A DNA stretch of 14,949 nt from Bacteroidia bacterium. Lineage in GTDB: Bacteria; Bacteroidota; Bacteroidia; Bacteroidales; Azobacteroidaceae. The stretch is taken from assembly GCA_025999255.1 (NCBI GenBank), contig BNXB01000034.1:1-14949 (forward strand). The letters are read 5' to 3'. Position numbers and translations under genes: made by a program. Below are positions 1 to 8,897 of the stretch, one piece after another. The notes below the pieces were generated by a model. The model was not told the origin of the DNA and ran no database searches. It was given only the letters and a program-made list of their open reading frames with translations. How positions within the stretch are numbered: the stretch's first letter is position 1; each line of letters starts with the position of its first letter.

Positions 1-86
1 AATTTATATACCATCTGTTTATATAGGTATAATTATCAGGAAAAATATTGAAGAAATCATCAATTGTTAATTTAAATTATAATATC

Positions 87-3000
87 ATGAAAATGTACAT
101 TCTGAAAAAATGTAGTCCTTTTCTGTTTTTTATTTTGTTTACGACAGTTTTTTCAATCTCTGTTGATGCGCAAAACAGTATAAACGTAAAAGGTGTGGTG
201 ACGGATGTCGAAGGAGAAGCGCTGATAGGCGTTTCGGTTACGCAAACAGGCTCATCTAATGGAACGGTTACGCTTTCGGACGGGAGTTTTGTCTTGAGTG
301 TTCCTCAAAATGCGAGAATCCGTTTTTCTTATGTAGGATACGAAACGGTAGAGTTACCTGCAAGTGCGGAAATGAAGGTGCAGATGGAGATCTCTAGAGA
401 GATGTTGGACGAAGTGGTCATTATCGGTTACGGGAGCGTCAAACGAAAAGATGTAACGACAGCCGTATCGACCGTCTCGATGAAAGACCTTGACGAACGT
501 CCGATCATTTCGGCAGGCCAGGCTATCCAGGGAAAAGCGGCAGGGGTTTCGGTGATTCAACCCAATGGTGCACCGGGCGCAGAGACCGTTATCCGCGTAC
601 GTGGAACGACCTCTTTCAATGCCAGCAACAACCCTCTCTATGTGGTGGATGGTGTTCCGGTCGATAATCTCAATTTTTTGGCTCCGAATGATATTACATC
701 CATGCAGATCTTAAAAGACGCTTCTTCGGCAGCTATCTATGGATCCCGGGCTGCCAACGGTGTAATCATTATTACTACTAAATCGGGGGTAAAAGGCGAT
801 GCTAAAATTTCATTCAATGCGCAAATGGGTGTTAACAACGTATCCAATATGATTAAATCGTTGAATGCCTCCCAATACAAAGAGCTGACGGATGAAATTC
901 GTCCGGGTTCTGTTCCGGAAGGAACTACCGACCGGACTAACTGGTTTGATGAAGTGTATAAAACGGGTGTTACTCAAAACTACCAGGTCTCTTTTTCCGA
1001 TGGAACCGAAAAGCTGAGGTATTTCCTGTCGGCAGGTATGTTAGATGAAAAAGGAGTATTGAGTTCAGCCTTTTTCAAACGATATAACTTCCGGGCGAAT
1101 ATTGATAATCAAGTACGTAAATGGTTGAACCTCAGTGCAAATATTTCGTATTCCGATAACGCAAAGAACGGGATAACTACCGGTCAGGGTTCCAACCGCG
1201 GAGGCGTTGTATTGGCAGTCGTCAATTTACCGACCGCTATTCCCGTAATGAACGAATCTACCGGCTATTACAACCGGACTTTCTTCGGACAAAACATTGC
1301 CAATCCGGTGGAAGTGATAGAAAACGGGAAAAATAACAAATCCCGTGAAAATCGTTTGATAGCTTCCGGCAATGCTACTATTACATTTATGGACGGTCTG
1401 ACTTACAAGTCGCAATTGACTTTAGACAGGAGGAATGCCGTAGAGACCGGTTTTTCTCCCGTAGTTCATGTGGAAGGGATTGATGAATACGGATCCGGAT
1501 GGGATAACCGGAATATGAATACTGTCCTGACATTCGATAATATCCTGACATTCAGTAAATTGTTTAACAAACACGGAATAGAAGCCATGTTGGGTTCTTC
1601 CTGGACGGATTCCGACTATACCAACAGTTGGATAAACGGTTCGTATTTTCGTAATAACGATATCCAGACCTTGAATGCCGCTAACAAAATCTCATGGGAT
1701 AATACGGGTACCGGAGCTTCCCAATGGGGAATCATGTCCTATTTCGGACGTGTAGCTTATAACTACGAAAGTAAATATTTGCTTACCGCCAATGTCCGGG
1801 CCGACGGTTCATCGAAATTGCATCCCGACCATCGTTGGGGAACGTTTCCTTCTTTCTCCGCCGCATGGCGTATTTCGTCGGAAGAATTCATGAGCGGATT
1901 TGATTGGTTGGATGATATGAAAATTCGTGGCGGTTGGGGACAAACCGGAAATCAATCGGGGGTGGGTGATTATGCATACTTGTTACGTTACAATATTACC
2001 CGTCAGCCCTGGATGCAGGCAAGCTATAATGCAGCGACCGGCGTTGTGGAATATCCGTATGAAAGAGCGGTTCCGCTGATCAGTGAGGCCAACTTGCGGA
2101 CAAGCGACCTGACCTGGGAAACAACTTCGCAAACCAATATCGGGTTGGATCTTACCTTATTGAAAAATCGCCTGACGGTTACGATGGATTATTACTATAA
2201 ACATACTACCGATATGTTAATGTACGTCAGCCTGCCGGTCGGAAGCAGCTATGCCAGCAGTATTGTCCGTAATGAAGGTGAAATGATAAACAAAGGTTTT
2301 GAATTTTCCGTTAGTTCGCAGAATTTACAAGACGAATTGAAATGGAATACCGATTTCAATATTTCATTCAACCGGAACCGGTTGGAAAAATTACAGTTGC
2401 AACAAATCTATTACGATGCGGAAACGACCGATGCCTTCCACCAGACAAAAGTGGTACGTAATGAACCGGGACGTCCGGTGGGCGGATTTTATGGTTATAT
2501 CAGTGATGGTGTTGATCCGGAAACCGGCGAATTGGTGTACCGCGACCGGAATAAAGACGGTAAATTGACGGCTACCGACCGGACTTACATCGGCGATCCG
2601 AATCCTGATTTTACTTATGGTTTGACGAATACGTTTTCCTGGAAAAACTTCAATTTGAATATCTTTATTCAGGGGACTTACGGAAACGATATATTCAATG
2701 CTTCCAAAGGTGATACGGAAGGAATGTATGATTTGAAGAATCAATCGACAAATGTGTTGAAACGCTGGAGAACTCCCGGACAGATTACTGATGTTCCGAA
2801 GGCGGGATTTAACATGCAACCTTCTTCTTACTTTATTGAAGACGGTAGTTACCTGAGAGTAAAAGATATTTCTTTGTCTTATAATTTTACCGGTAAGTTG
2901 TTCCGGAAATTAGGTATTACCCGTTTACAGCCTTATTTTACAGCCAATAATTTATTGACATTCACTAAATATAAGGGGATGGATCCGGAAGTAAATCAAT

Positions 3001-3089
3001 GGGGCAATAATGGTCACGTACAAGGTATTGATTGGGGTACTTATCCTCACAGCAGGTCGTATGTGTTTGGTATAAATGTCGAATTTTAA
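87..3089 (+). CDS. SusC-like TonB-dependent outer-membrane glycan transporter
   Basis: Predicted outer-membrane barrel that imports oligosaccharides using TonB energy, paired with the SusD-like protein just downstream. Reading from ATG 87 gives 1000 residues. A signal peptide ends near A28-Q29 (VDAQ). It is followed by a carboxypeptidase-regulatory-like beta-sandwich (about 33-107) and the SusC linker DEVVIIGYG (108-116). The plug carries RVRG, PLYVVDGVPV (183-192) and the Ser/Ala-rich ILKDASSAAIYGSRAANG segment (about 208-225). The rest is a beta-barrel ending in FGINVEF with a terminal Phe. An in-frame TTG at 48 would add 13 residues, but ATG 87 places a normal signal peptide at the N-terminus. 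There is no N-terminal STN domain, which argues against control by an anti-sigma/ECF pair. Only 86 bases of upstream DNA are present, AT-rich, with no clear TAnnTTTG box. Family assignment is secure; the glucan substrate is inferred from the neighbours. Confidence 0.96.
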   Translation: MKMYILKKCSPFLFFILFTTVFSISVDAQNSINVKGVVTDVEGEALIGVSVTQTGSSNGTVTLSDGSFVLSVPQNARIRFSYVGYETVELPASAEMKVQMEISREMLDEVVIIGYGSVKRKDVTTAVSTVSMKDLDERPIISAGQAIQGKAAGVSVIQPNGAPGAETVIRVRGTTSFNASNNPLYVVDGVPVDNLNFLAPNDITSMQILKDASSAAIYGSRAANGVIIITTKSGVKGDAKISFNAQMGVNNVSNMIKSLNASQYKELTDEIRPGSVPEGTTDRTNWFDEVYKTGVTQNYQVSFSDGTEKLRYFLSAGMLDEKGVLSSAFFKRYNFRANIDNQVRKWLNLSANISYSDNAKNGITTGQGSNRGGVVLAVVNLPTAIPVMNESTGYYNRTFFGQNIANPVEVIENGKNNKSRENRLIASGNATITFMDGLTYKSQLTLDRRNAVETGFSPVVHVEGIDEYGSGWDNRNMNTVLTFDNILTFSKLFNKHGIEAMLGSSWTDSDYTNSWINGSYFRNNDIQTLNAANKISWDNTGTGASQWGIMSYFGRVAYNYESKYLLTANVRADGSSKLHPDHRWGTFPSFSAAWRISSEEFMSGFDWLDDMKIRGGWGQTGNQSGVGDYAYLLRYNITRQPWMQASYNAATGVVEYPYERAVPLISEANLRTSDLTWETTSQTNIGLDLTLLKNRLTVTMDYYYKHTTDMLMYVSLPVGSSYASSIVRNEGEMINKGFEFSVSSQNLQDELKWNTDFNISFNRNRLEKLQLQQIYYDAETTDAFHQTKVVRNEPGRPVGGFYGYISDGVDPETGELVYRDRNKDGKLTATDRTYIGDPNPDFTYGLTNTFSWKNFNLNIFIQGTYGNDIFNASKGDTEGMYDLKNQSTNVLKRWRTPGQITDVPKAGFNMQPSSYFIEDGSYLRVKDISLSYNFTGKLFRKLGITRLQPYFTANNLLTFTKYKGMDPEVNQWGNNGHVQGIDWGTYPHSRSYVFGINVEF

Positions 3090-3103
3090 TTAATAGAAAG
3101 AAT

Positions 3104-4636
3104 ATGAAACTAAAATATATACTAATAAGTATTTTAATGCTAATAATGGCATCGTGTGCTCTGGATTATGATCCGGTAGATACCTATTCGGACGTAACCG
3201 AAGGAGTCACTAAAGACAGTACGCAAGTTGTCTTCAAAGATAAAGCAGCTGTACTCAACCAACGGCAAGTTATCTACAACCGGTACCGGGACGGTCAGGA
3301 ACATTGGTTCCTTGACATGCTTCTACTGGGGGAAAGTCATTCGGACAATGCGTACGCAGGTTCGCCCAGTTCGGAGACTACTCCTTTTGAAGTGAATTCT
3401 ATCGAAGGTTCCAATACCAACCTCAATCGGGATTGGAATGGTCACATGAGTAATGTTGCTGCTGCGAATTTGTTGATCTGTAACATTGACGATGTAACCG
3501 ATCCTGCATTGACTGCGGCGGAAAAAGAGCAATATAAAGCGGAAGCTAAAATCTTCCGGGCGATGGTTTATTTCGATATGGTACGTATCTGGGGAAATGT
3601 TCCTTTAGTCATTACGGTAGCCGGAGATATTACTTCCGAAACTGTTGAAGATGTTTATCCGGCTTATTTCCCTCCGCAAACCGACGAAAAGACCGTTTAT
3701 GAACAAATCGAACTCGACCTGCTGGAGGCATTACCTTATGCTCCGGATAATAATCCTTCGGATAAGACACAATTTACTAAATCGGTAGCGCGTACGTTAC
3801 TGGCAAAAATTTATGCCGAGAAACCTTTGCAGGATTATGCTAAAGTCATTCGATATTGTGATGAACTGGCGGCCGACGGATTCGGACTGGTAGAGGATTT
3901 TAGCGAATTATTCGGCGTAGTTCTGGAAGATGAAACAAAACCGGTAGGCCCTAGTAACCGCGTTGTCAACGCCAAAGCCAGGAACACAAAAGAAACTATT
4001 TTTGAAGCGCAATTCTTTCCGGGAAACGGTAATTGGGTCACCTGGATGTTTGGACGTCCGCTCGATGACTGGACATTTTATTTTACCTGGACAAAGTGGA
4101 TTACCCCTTCAAGGGATTTGGTCAAGGCATTCAAAAGTGAAGCGAACGATAAGCGATTGAACGAAACCGTTGTCTATTATTCTTGTGGATGGAATATCTA
4201 TTATCCGGCCGATAATTATGCATTTATGTATAAATGCCGGTCTGCCTACAACAGCGTTATCAAATTCCGGTACGCGGATGTGCTTCTGTTGAAAGCCGAA
4301 GCGTTAATTATGACCGGCGATTTGAACGGAGCTGCTGCTATTATTAACCAGACAAGAAACCGTGCCGGATTAGGTAATTTGCCTGCATCGGCTACGTCCG
4401 GCAGGGATGCTTTACTTAACGCTTACCTGAAGGAACGCCGCCTGGAAATGGCTCTTGAAGGACAACGATGGTTCGATTTGGTACGCCTGGACAAGGTGGA
4501 AGAAGTCCTGAATCAATTGAAAGATGAAGGACGCCCGGCATTGGTATATCAATACGATGGAAATTCGTACCGGTTGCCTATTCCTCAGGCGGTAATGGAT
4601 CAGAACCCGAATTTGATTCAAAATCCCGGATATTAA
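3104..4636 (+). CDS. SusD-like (RagB/SusD) surface glycan-binding lipoprotein
   Basis: Predicted surface lipoprotein that acts as the lid of the SusC transporter and delivers glycan to it. ATG 3104 lies 14 bases after the susC stop and gives 510 residues. An upstream in-frame start at 3032 lies inside susC and would bury the signal peptide. The lipobox is MASC with lipidated C18. The N-terminal half has the TPR-like helix typical of the family (AEAKIFRAMVYFDMVRIWG, from about residue 146). The C-terminal half carries the SusD signatures KFRYADVLLLKAEAL (387-401) and ERRLEMALEGQRWFDLVR (444-461). The end, with LPIPQ and NPNLIQNPGY, is diagnostic of SusD. Family membership is near certain. The ligand (beta-1,6-glucan) is inferred from the GH30/GH3 context. 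Confidence 0.96.
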   Translation: MKLKYILISILMLIMASCALDYDPVDTYSDVTEGVTKDSTQVVFKDKAAVLNQRQVIYNRYRDGQEHWFLDMLLLGESHSDNAYAGSPSSETTPFEVNSIEGSNTNLNRDWNGHMSNVAAANLLICNIDDVTDPALTAAEKEQYKAEAKIFRAMVYFDMVRIWGNVPLVITVAGDITSETVEDVYPAYFPPQTDEKTVYEQIELDLLEALPYAPDNNPSDKTQFTKSVARTLLAKIYAEKPLQDYAKVIRYCDELAADGFGLVEDFSELFGVVLEDETKPVGPSNRVVNAKARNTKETIFEAQFFPGNGNWVTWMFGRPLDDWTFYFTWTKWITPSRDLVKAFKSEANDKRLNETVVYYSCGWNIYYPADNYAFMYKCRSAYNSVIKFRYADVLLLKAEALIMTGDLNGAAAIINQTRNRAGLGNLPASATSGRDALLNAYLKERRLEMALEGQRWFDLVRLDKVEEVLNQLKDEGRPALVYQYDGNSYRLPIPQAVMDQNPNLIQNPGY

Positions 4637-4668
4637 TCACAGTATTAATCTTTTAATTGGAATTTTAA

Positions 4669-6030
4669 ATGAAGACAATATATAAAATAGGAGGAATCGC
4701 ATTACTTTCTCTCTGCTTGTTTACACAGTGTGACAAGGAAGACGATTATACCGTTTCAAAGCCTGAAATCAAATCGGCGGCAATTACTCCGACTACATTT
4801 TCTTACGGCGACACGGTACGGCTTACGGCACAAGTTTCGGATGCTGATGCCCGGCTTGCTGCTTTGAATATTGATATCGTGGTCGATAACCGTGTGATTG
4901 CAGTACAATCTGTTCCGTTGAGTACGAATCAGGAAGAAATCAATGTCCCGGTTTTTATCCCGTTGGTCGCAGATCTTCCTGATAAAACGGAAATTAAAAT
5001 CAATTTACGGGCACGGAATCTTCTGAAAGGAGAAACTTCGCATGAGATCGGAAGTTTAACAGGCGAGCGCGCTTATTACAACCGGTTGTATTTGGTAACC
5101 GATAACGGCGCTGTTTATCCGCTTGCACCGGAAGGTTCCAACAAAGATCGGTATGTAGCTTCCGGCCTGACCTTACTTCGTTCGTTCAATTACAAAATTG
5201 CACAAAAGATTACCGGTGAAAACCAAATCGATTACTCCGGTCTGGTATGGGGTAATAAAAACGGGAAACCTGCTTTAGCGGATGAAAACGGAGAATCTCT
5301 CTTCGCTTTTGCGGTAGGAGTTGATTATATCGACCGGTTCGTATTCGATGCTTACTCTTTCGGTACTAGTCTGGCAGGACAAAATTTCAGTGCGAATGAT
5401 TTGATTCCGGATCTTTTTGAAGAACAAACGATTGATAGTGAATTGTTCAAAAAATATACCCGGTCGTTGGAAAAAAATCAGGAACTGACGCTCTTCGGCG
5501 AATTGGCGGATCAGAACGTCTTGTATAATTTTGATTTCTTTGAACGCTTATCTCCTAATAAAGTCAAATTTTTAGGTGAAACCGGCAATTACACAATCTA
5601 TTACAATACGTACAGGAAACATGTAATCATCGGAGTCGAAAATCCGGCTTATCCCAATTACATCCTGGTAACCGGAGGCGGCTTAGGTTATCCTACCAAG
5701 GTAACAGGTATCAATAAAGAACACGTCTGGTGGGGATTCGGCAATGTCCGTAACTTTATTTTATTCCGGAAAATAGCTGATAATGTTTTCCAGGGAACGT
5801 TTATGATTCATGCTAAAGATGACTCGTGGGTAGGGCTTAAACCCTACGAAAATACAAGCTGGGGCGGAGAAAAACGTTATGACGCTTTCACTTTCACCGG
5901 TGAACCTGCTTTCGAAAGCGCCGATGGAGGTGATTGGAAAGCAACTGAAAATGTCGATCCGGATGCTTGTTACCGGGTTACTATCAACTGGGTGGCTAAT
6001 ACGGTTAATGTAGAAAAAATAATACTCTGA
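4669..6030 (+). CDS. Surface glycan-binding lipoprotein A (SGBP), PUL-associated
   Basis: A 453-residue predicted lipoprotein, 32 bases after susD, in the position usual for SusE/SusF-like surface glycan-binding proteins. The signal peptide ends at C21 (LFTQC). Gln at -1 is not a classic lipobox residue, but the acidic run DKEDD just after C21 fits the Bacteroidota surface-export signal. The layout is an Ig-like beta-domain (about 32-130, with SYGDTVRLTAQVSD), a middle domain opening with YLVTDNGAVYPLAPEG (141-156), and a C-terminal SusE/F-like domain (about 325-453) rich in Trp (VWWGFGN, SWVGL, SWGGE). No catalytic motif is visible. It is a diverged paralogue of the protein at 7550-8887: residues 286-325 here match 267-306 there at 13 of 40 positions without gaps. 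It resembles DUF5016/DUF5121/DUF5125-type proteins as I recall them, which I could not confirm. Glycan binding is inferred from architecture and context. Confidence 0.82.
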   Translation: MKTIYKIGGIALLSLCLFTQCDKEDDYTVSKPEIKSAAITPTTFSYGDTVRLTAQVSDADARLAALNIDIVVDNRVIAVQSVPLSTNQEEINVPVFIPLVADLPDKTEIKINLRARNLLKGETSHEIGSLTGERAYYNRLYLVTDNGAVYPLAPEGSNKDRYVASGLTLLRSFNYKIAQKITGENQIDYSGLVWGNKNGKPALADENGESLFAFAVGVDYIDRFVFDAYSFGTSLAGQNFSANDLIPDLFEEQTIDSELFKKYTRSLEKNQELTLFGELADQNVLYNFDFFERLSPNKVKFLGETGNYTIYYNTYRKHVIIGVENPAYPNYILVTGGGLGYPTKVTGINKEHVWWGFGNVRNFILFRKIADNVFQGTFMIHAKDDSWVGLKPYENTSWGGEKRYDAFTFTGEPAFESADGGDWKATENVDPDACYRVTINWVANTVNVEKIIL

Positions 6031-6034
6031 TACT

Positions 6035-7537
6035 ATGAAGTCAATTTTTCAAATGAAATATTTATTGCCGATACTCTGTTTCTTTTTAGGAACAAGTATG
6101 GTTGCCTGCGAAGATCGTAAAAATGATAATGGAGGTAATGGCGCCGAACCGGAAGAAACGGAGAAAGATGTTACCTTGTACGTAACGACAAACACCCGTT
6201 CATACGATTTTCAAAAGTCGTCGGTAACATTCAGTGAAAAACAAAACATGTCGCCGACAACGATTGCACTCAATCCTGCGACCCGTTACCAGACAATGGA
6301 TGGTTTTGGCGCTGCGGTTACCGGTTCGTCGTGTTACAACTTATTGAAAATGACGAAAGAAGACCGGTCGAAATTCCTCAAGGAAACATTCTCTCCGACA
6401 GAGGGCATGGGATATAGTTATATTAGAATCTCCATCGGTTGCTCCGATTTTTCGCTGAGTGAATATACTTGCTGGGACAACAAAGGAGCCGGTTTCGCAT
6501 TGGCTTCGGAAGAAAATGATTATGTGATTCCCGTATTAAAGGAAATATTGGCGATTAATCCTTCCATCAAGATTTTAGGGTCTCCCTGGACTTGTCCCCG
6601 CTGGATGAAGGTGAATAACCTGACGGATTTAAAACCTTTCGAATCATGGACAAGCGGGCAGTTGAATCCGGTTTATTATTCGGATTATGCCGACTATTTT
6701 GTAAAATGGATACGAGCCTTTGAACTGGTCGGAGTTCCGATTTATGCCGTTACTCCTCAGAATGAACCTTTAAACCGGGGAAATTCCGCTTCTCTCTTCA
6801 TGGGTTGGCAGGAACAACGCGATTTTGTCAAAAACGCTTTAACTCCTCAATTCAAATCGGCCGGGTTGAAAACCAAAATTTATTTATTCGATCATAATTA
6901 CAATTATGACAATATGGGTGATCAGAATGATTATCCGGTACGGATTTATGATGCCGGAACAGACGATGAATTAGTCGCAGGTTCGGCTTATCATAACTAC
7001 GGAGGAAATAAAGACGAATTATTGGATATTCACGACAGATACCCCAACAAAGAATTGATATTTACCGAAACATCTATCGGAACTTGGAATGACGGAAAAA
7101 ATTTATCTGTCCGTTTAATGGAAGATATGCGGGAAGTTGCTTTGGGAACCGTCAATAATTGGTGTAAAGCCGTTATCGTATGGAATCTGATGCTCGACTC
7201 CGATCGTGGACCGAATCGAGAAGGCGGATGCCGGACATGTTACGGTGCTGTGGATATCGCCCGGTCGAATTACAAAACTATCACCCGTAATTCGCATTAT
7301 TACATCATTGGACACCTTTCTTCGGTGGTAAAACCAGGTGCAACCCGTATCGGTACGAACGGTTATTCCGCAACCGGAGTTGTTTATTCCGCTTTCGAGA
7401 ACACGGATGGAACCTATGCTTTTGTTTTGCTAAACAATACAAGCGAAAGTAAAAATATCACTCTAGACGACGGAAAACATCATTTCACTTACGAAGTACC
7501 GTCCAAATCAGTTGTATCATATCAATGGAAAAAGTAA
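6035..7537 (+). CDS. GH30 glycoside hydrolase lipoprotein, probable endo-beta-1,6-glucanase
   Basis: Predicted surface enzyme that hydrolyses beta-linked glucan, 4 bases after the upstream gene. The protein has 500 residues and a lipobox MVAC with C25 followed by acidic EDRKND, consistent with surface display; M7 (6053) is an alternative start. The catalytic (beta/alpha)8 domain starts near YQTMDGFGAAVTGSS (85-99) and includes YIRISIGCSDFSLSEYTCWD (129-148) and LGSPWTCPRWMK (181-192). The acid/base is E244 in TPQNEP and the nucleophile is E345 in FTETSIG; both match the GH30 pattern (E235 and E340 in human GBA). The C-terminal beta-domain (about 419-500) is the usual GH30 side domain. Both catalytic Glu residues are present and the length is normal. 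The beta-1,6-glucan specificity (GH30_3-like) rests on the PUL context and resemblance to BT3312. Other GH30 activities, such as beta-glucosylceramidase or beta-glucosidase, cannot be excluded. Confidence 0.92.
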   Translation: MKSIFQMKYLLPILCFFLGTSMVACEDRKNDNGGNGAEPEETEKDVTLYVTTNTRSYDFQKSSVTFSEKQNMSPTTIALNPATRYQTMDGFGAAVTGSSCYNLLKMTKEDRSKFLKETFSPTEGMGYSYIRISIGCSDFSLSEYTCWDNKGAGFALASEENDYVIPVLKEILAINPSIKILGSPWTCPRWMKVNNLTDLKPFESWTSGQLNPVYYSDYADYFVKWIRAFELVGVPIYAVTPQNEPLNRGNSASLFMGWQEQRDFVKNALTPQFKSAGLKTKIYLFDHNYNYDNMGDQNDYPVRIYDAGTDDELVAGSAYHNYGGNKDELLDIHDRYPNKELIFTETSIGTWNDGKNLSVRLMEDMREVALGTVNNWCKAVIVWNLMLDSDRGPNREGGCRTCYGAVDIARSNYKTITRNSHYYIIGHLSSVVKPGATRIGTNGYSATGVVYSAFENTDGTYAFVLLNNTSESKNITLDDGKHHFTYEVPSKSVVSYQWKK

Positions 7538-7549
7538 ATATTTGCAATT

Positions 7550-8887
7550 ATGAAGAAGTATAAATATTATTTAGTATTTATTGTTTTGAGCATCGGATTT
7601 TTATGTTCCTGCTCGAACGACGACAATGACATGACGCCGGGAAATCCTGTTATGGAACCTAAGACGGAATTTACAAGCGCTTTCTTTGGTGATAGTCTTT
7701 CATTTACCATAGGAGTAAGCGATAATGTACCGCTCTCGATTTTAACGGCTAATCTGTATTTCGGCGATGAAAAAGTATCGGAAACAGTTATCCGGACGAA
7801 AACAACCGGAGATTATTCGGGTAAAATCTTTATTCCTTATTACAAAGATGTCCCGGACGGTGTCGCTACTTTGGAATTTATCCTGATGGATACACATCTG
7901 ACCAGCATTAGGAAAACATATGATTTACCTGTAAGCCGTCCGGTGTTTCCTTATTTGATTCTGGTAACCGCCGGCGCTTCCTATCCGATGGTACCCACAG
8001 GAACGCCTCATGAATATGCGGCTACGGAAACATTTCCTTCGACCGATCTTCCGGCTTATATCAAAACACCCTTATCAGGCGCTAACGGAAATGAAATTAC
8101 TTTCGGTTGGGAAGAAGGTGAAATTACACAAGGTGTGACCGGCGATATTCCATTCACAAGTTCCAAAGCGGGTAGATATTCCGTTACGTTCAATACAAAA
8201 ACCTATCAGGCGGCTCCGTTCTTCGAATTAACCGTCAATGGTCAAAAGATGTCTATGGTGGATAAGGAGAATTTCCAAATTGATATGGATCTGACGCCGG
8301 GACAGGAATTAACGGTAGAAGGGATTGGAAATATTGCCGAATGGTGGATTGATTCTGATTTCTTTAAGAAAACATCGGATAATAAATTTACTTTTGTGCC
8401 GATTTCCGGTAAATACCGCATTATGGCAAATACGGTTCTTCAATATTTCCGTGTAGAAGCATTGAACGGAAATAGTCCGGCAACTTTGCAACCGGATGGT
8501 ACAGGGGTTATCTGGGTTATTGGTACGAATGTAGGTAAGCCTTCTGTGACCAAAAATGAAGTAGGCTGGAATACCGATAAAGCTCTTTGTATGGCTCCGG
8601 TAGGTGGTAAAAAATACCAATTGACCGTAGTCGGCGGACAGACGATAAGTACTGCAAGCATTAATTTCAAATTCTTCCATCAAAAAGGATGGGGAGGAGA
8701 GTTTACCACAAATCTGACAACAACGAGCGATGTCGTATTTGTCGGAACCGGTGGCGATAGCGGCCGGGATGCAGGTAACCTGGGACTTGTTTCCGGTAAG
8801 ACTTTGGAAGAAGGTAGTACTTATGTCTTTACGGTAGATGTTTCGGGCGGTATCAGCAATGTTGTACTGACAGTTGTGAAAAAATAA
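7550..8887 (+). CDS. Surface glycan-binding lipoprotein B, paralogue of protein A
   Basis: A 445-residue predicted lipoprotein placed 12 bases after the GH30 gene and 10 bases before GH3. The lipobox is LCSC with C21, followed by SNDDND, a surface-export-like acidic stretch. It has the same layout as protein A. There is an Ig-like N-terminal domain (about 36-128, with FFGDSLSFTIGVSD and IFIPYYKDVPDG), then a middle domain opening with LILVTAGASYPMVPTG (136-151). Next comes the shared segment DFFKKTSDNKFTF...GKYRI (270-291). The C-terminal SusE/F-like domain (about 315-445) contains GWGGE (380-384) and ends in a beta-strand, VVLTVVKK. No enzymatic motif is seen. It probably binds the same polysaccharide at the cell surface, perhaps a different chain length or branch. 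Protein identity as a PUL-type SGBP is fairly sure; ligand and division of labour with protein A are inference. Confidence 0.82.
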   Translation: MKKYKYYLVFIVLSIGFLCSCSNDDNDMTPGNPVMEPKTEFTSAFFGDSLSFTIGVSDNVPLSILTANLYFGDEKVSETVIRTKTTGDYSGKIFIPYYKDVPDGVATLEFILMDTHLTSIRKTYDLPVSRPVFPYLILVTAGASYPMVPTGTPHEYAATETFPSTDLPAYIKTPLSGANGNEITFGWEEGEITQGVTGDIPFTSSKAGRYSVTFNTKTYQAAPFFELTVNGQKMSMVDKENFQIDMDLTPGQELTVEGIGNIAEWWIDSDFFKKTSDNKFTFVPISGKYRIMANTVLQYFRVEALNGNSPATLQPDGTGVIWVIGTNVGKPSVTKNEVGWNTDKALCMAPVGGKKYQLTVVGGQTISTASINFKFFHQKGWGGEFTTNLTTTSDVVFVGTGGDSGRDAGNLGLVSGKTLEEGSTYVFTVDVSGGISNVVLTVVKK

Positions 8888-8897
8888 TTTTAAAAAT

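Noticed and set aside
48..86. TTG start that would extend SusC by 13 residues
   Set aside because: The extension moves the signal peptide inward. ATG 87 gives a normal signal peptide, and TTG starts are rare in this group.
2391..2819. 142-residue open frame on the - strand inside susC
   Set aside because: It lies wholly antisense to a well-conserved SusC barrel region and shows no recognisable domain or start context.
3032..3103. Upstream start for the SusD-like gene overlapping susC
   Set aside because: It would place 24 unrelated residues before a clear lipoprotein signal peptide. ATG 3104 fits the lipobox spacing.
8309..8683. 124-residue open frame on the - strand inside protein B
   Set aside because: Antisense shadow of a supported coding region with no recognisable motif.
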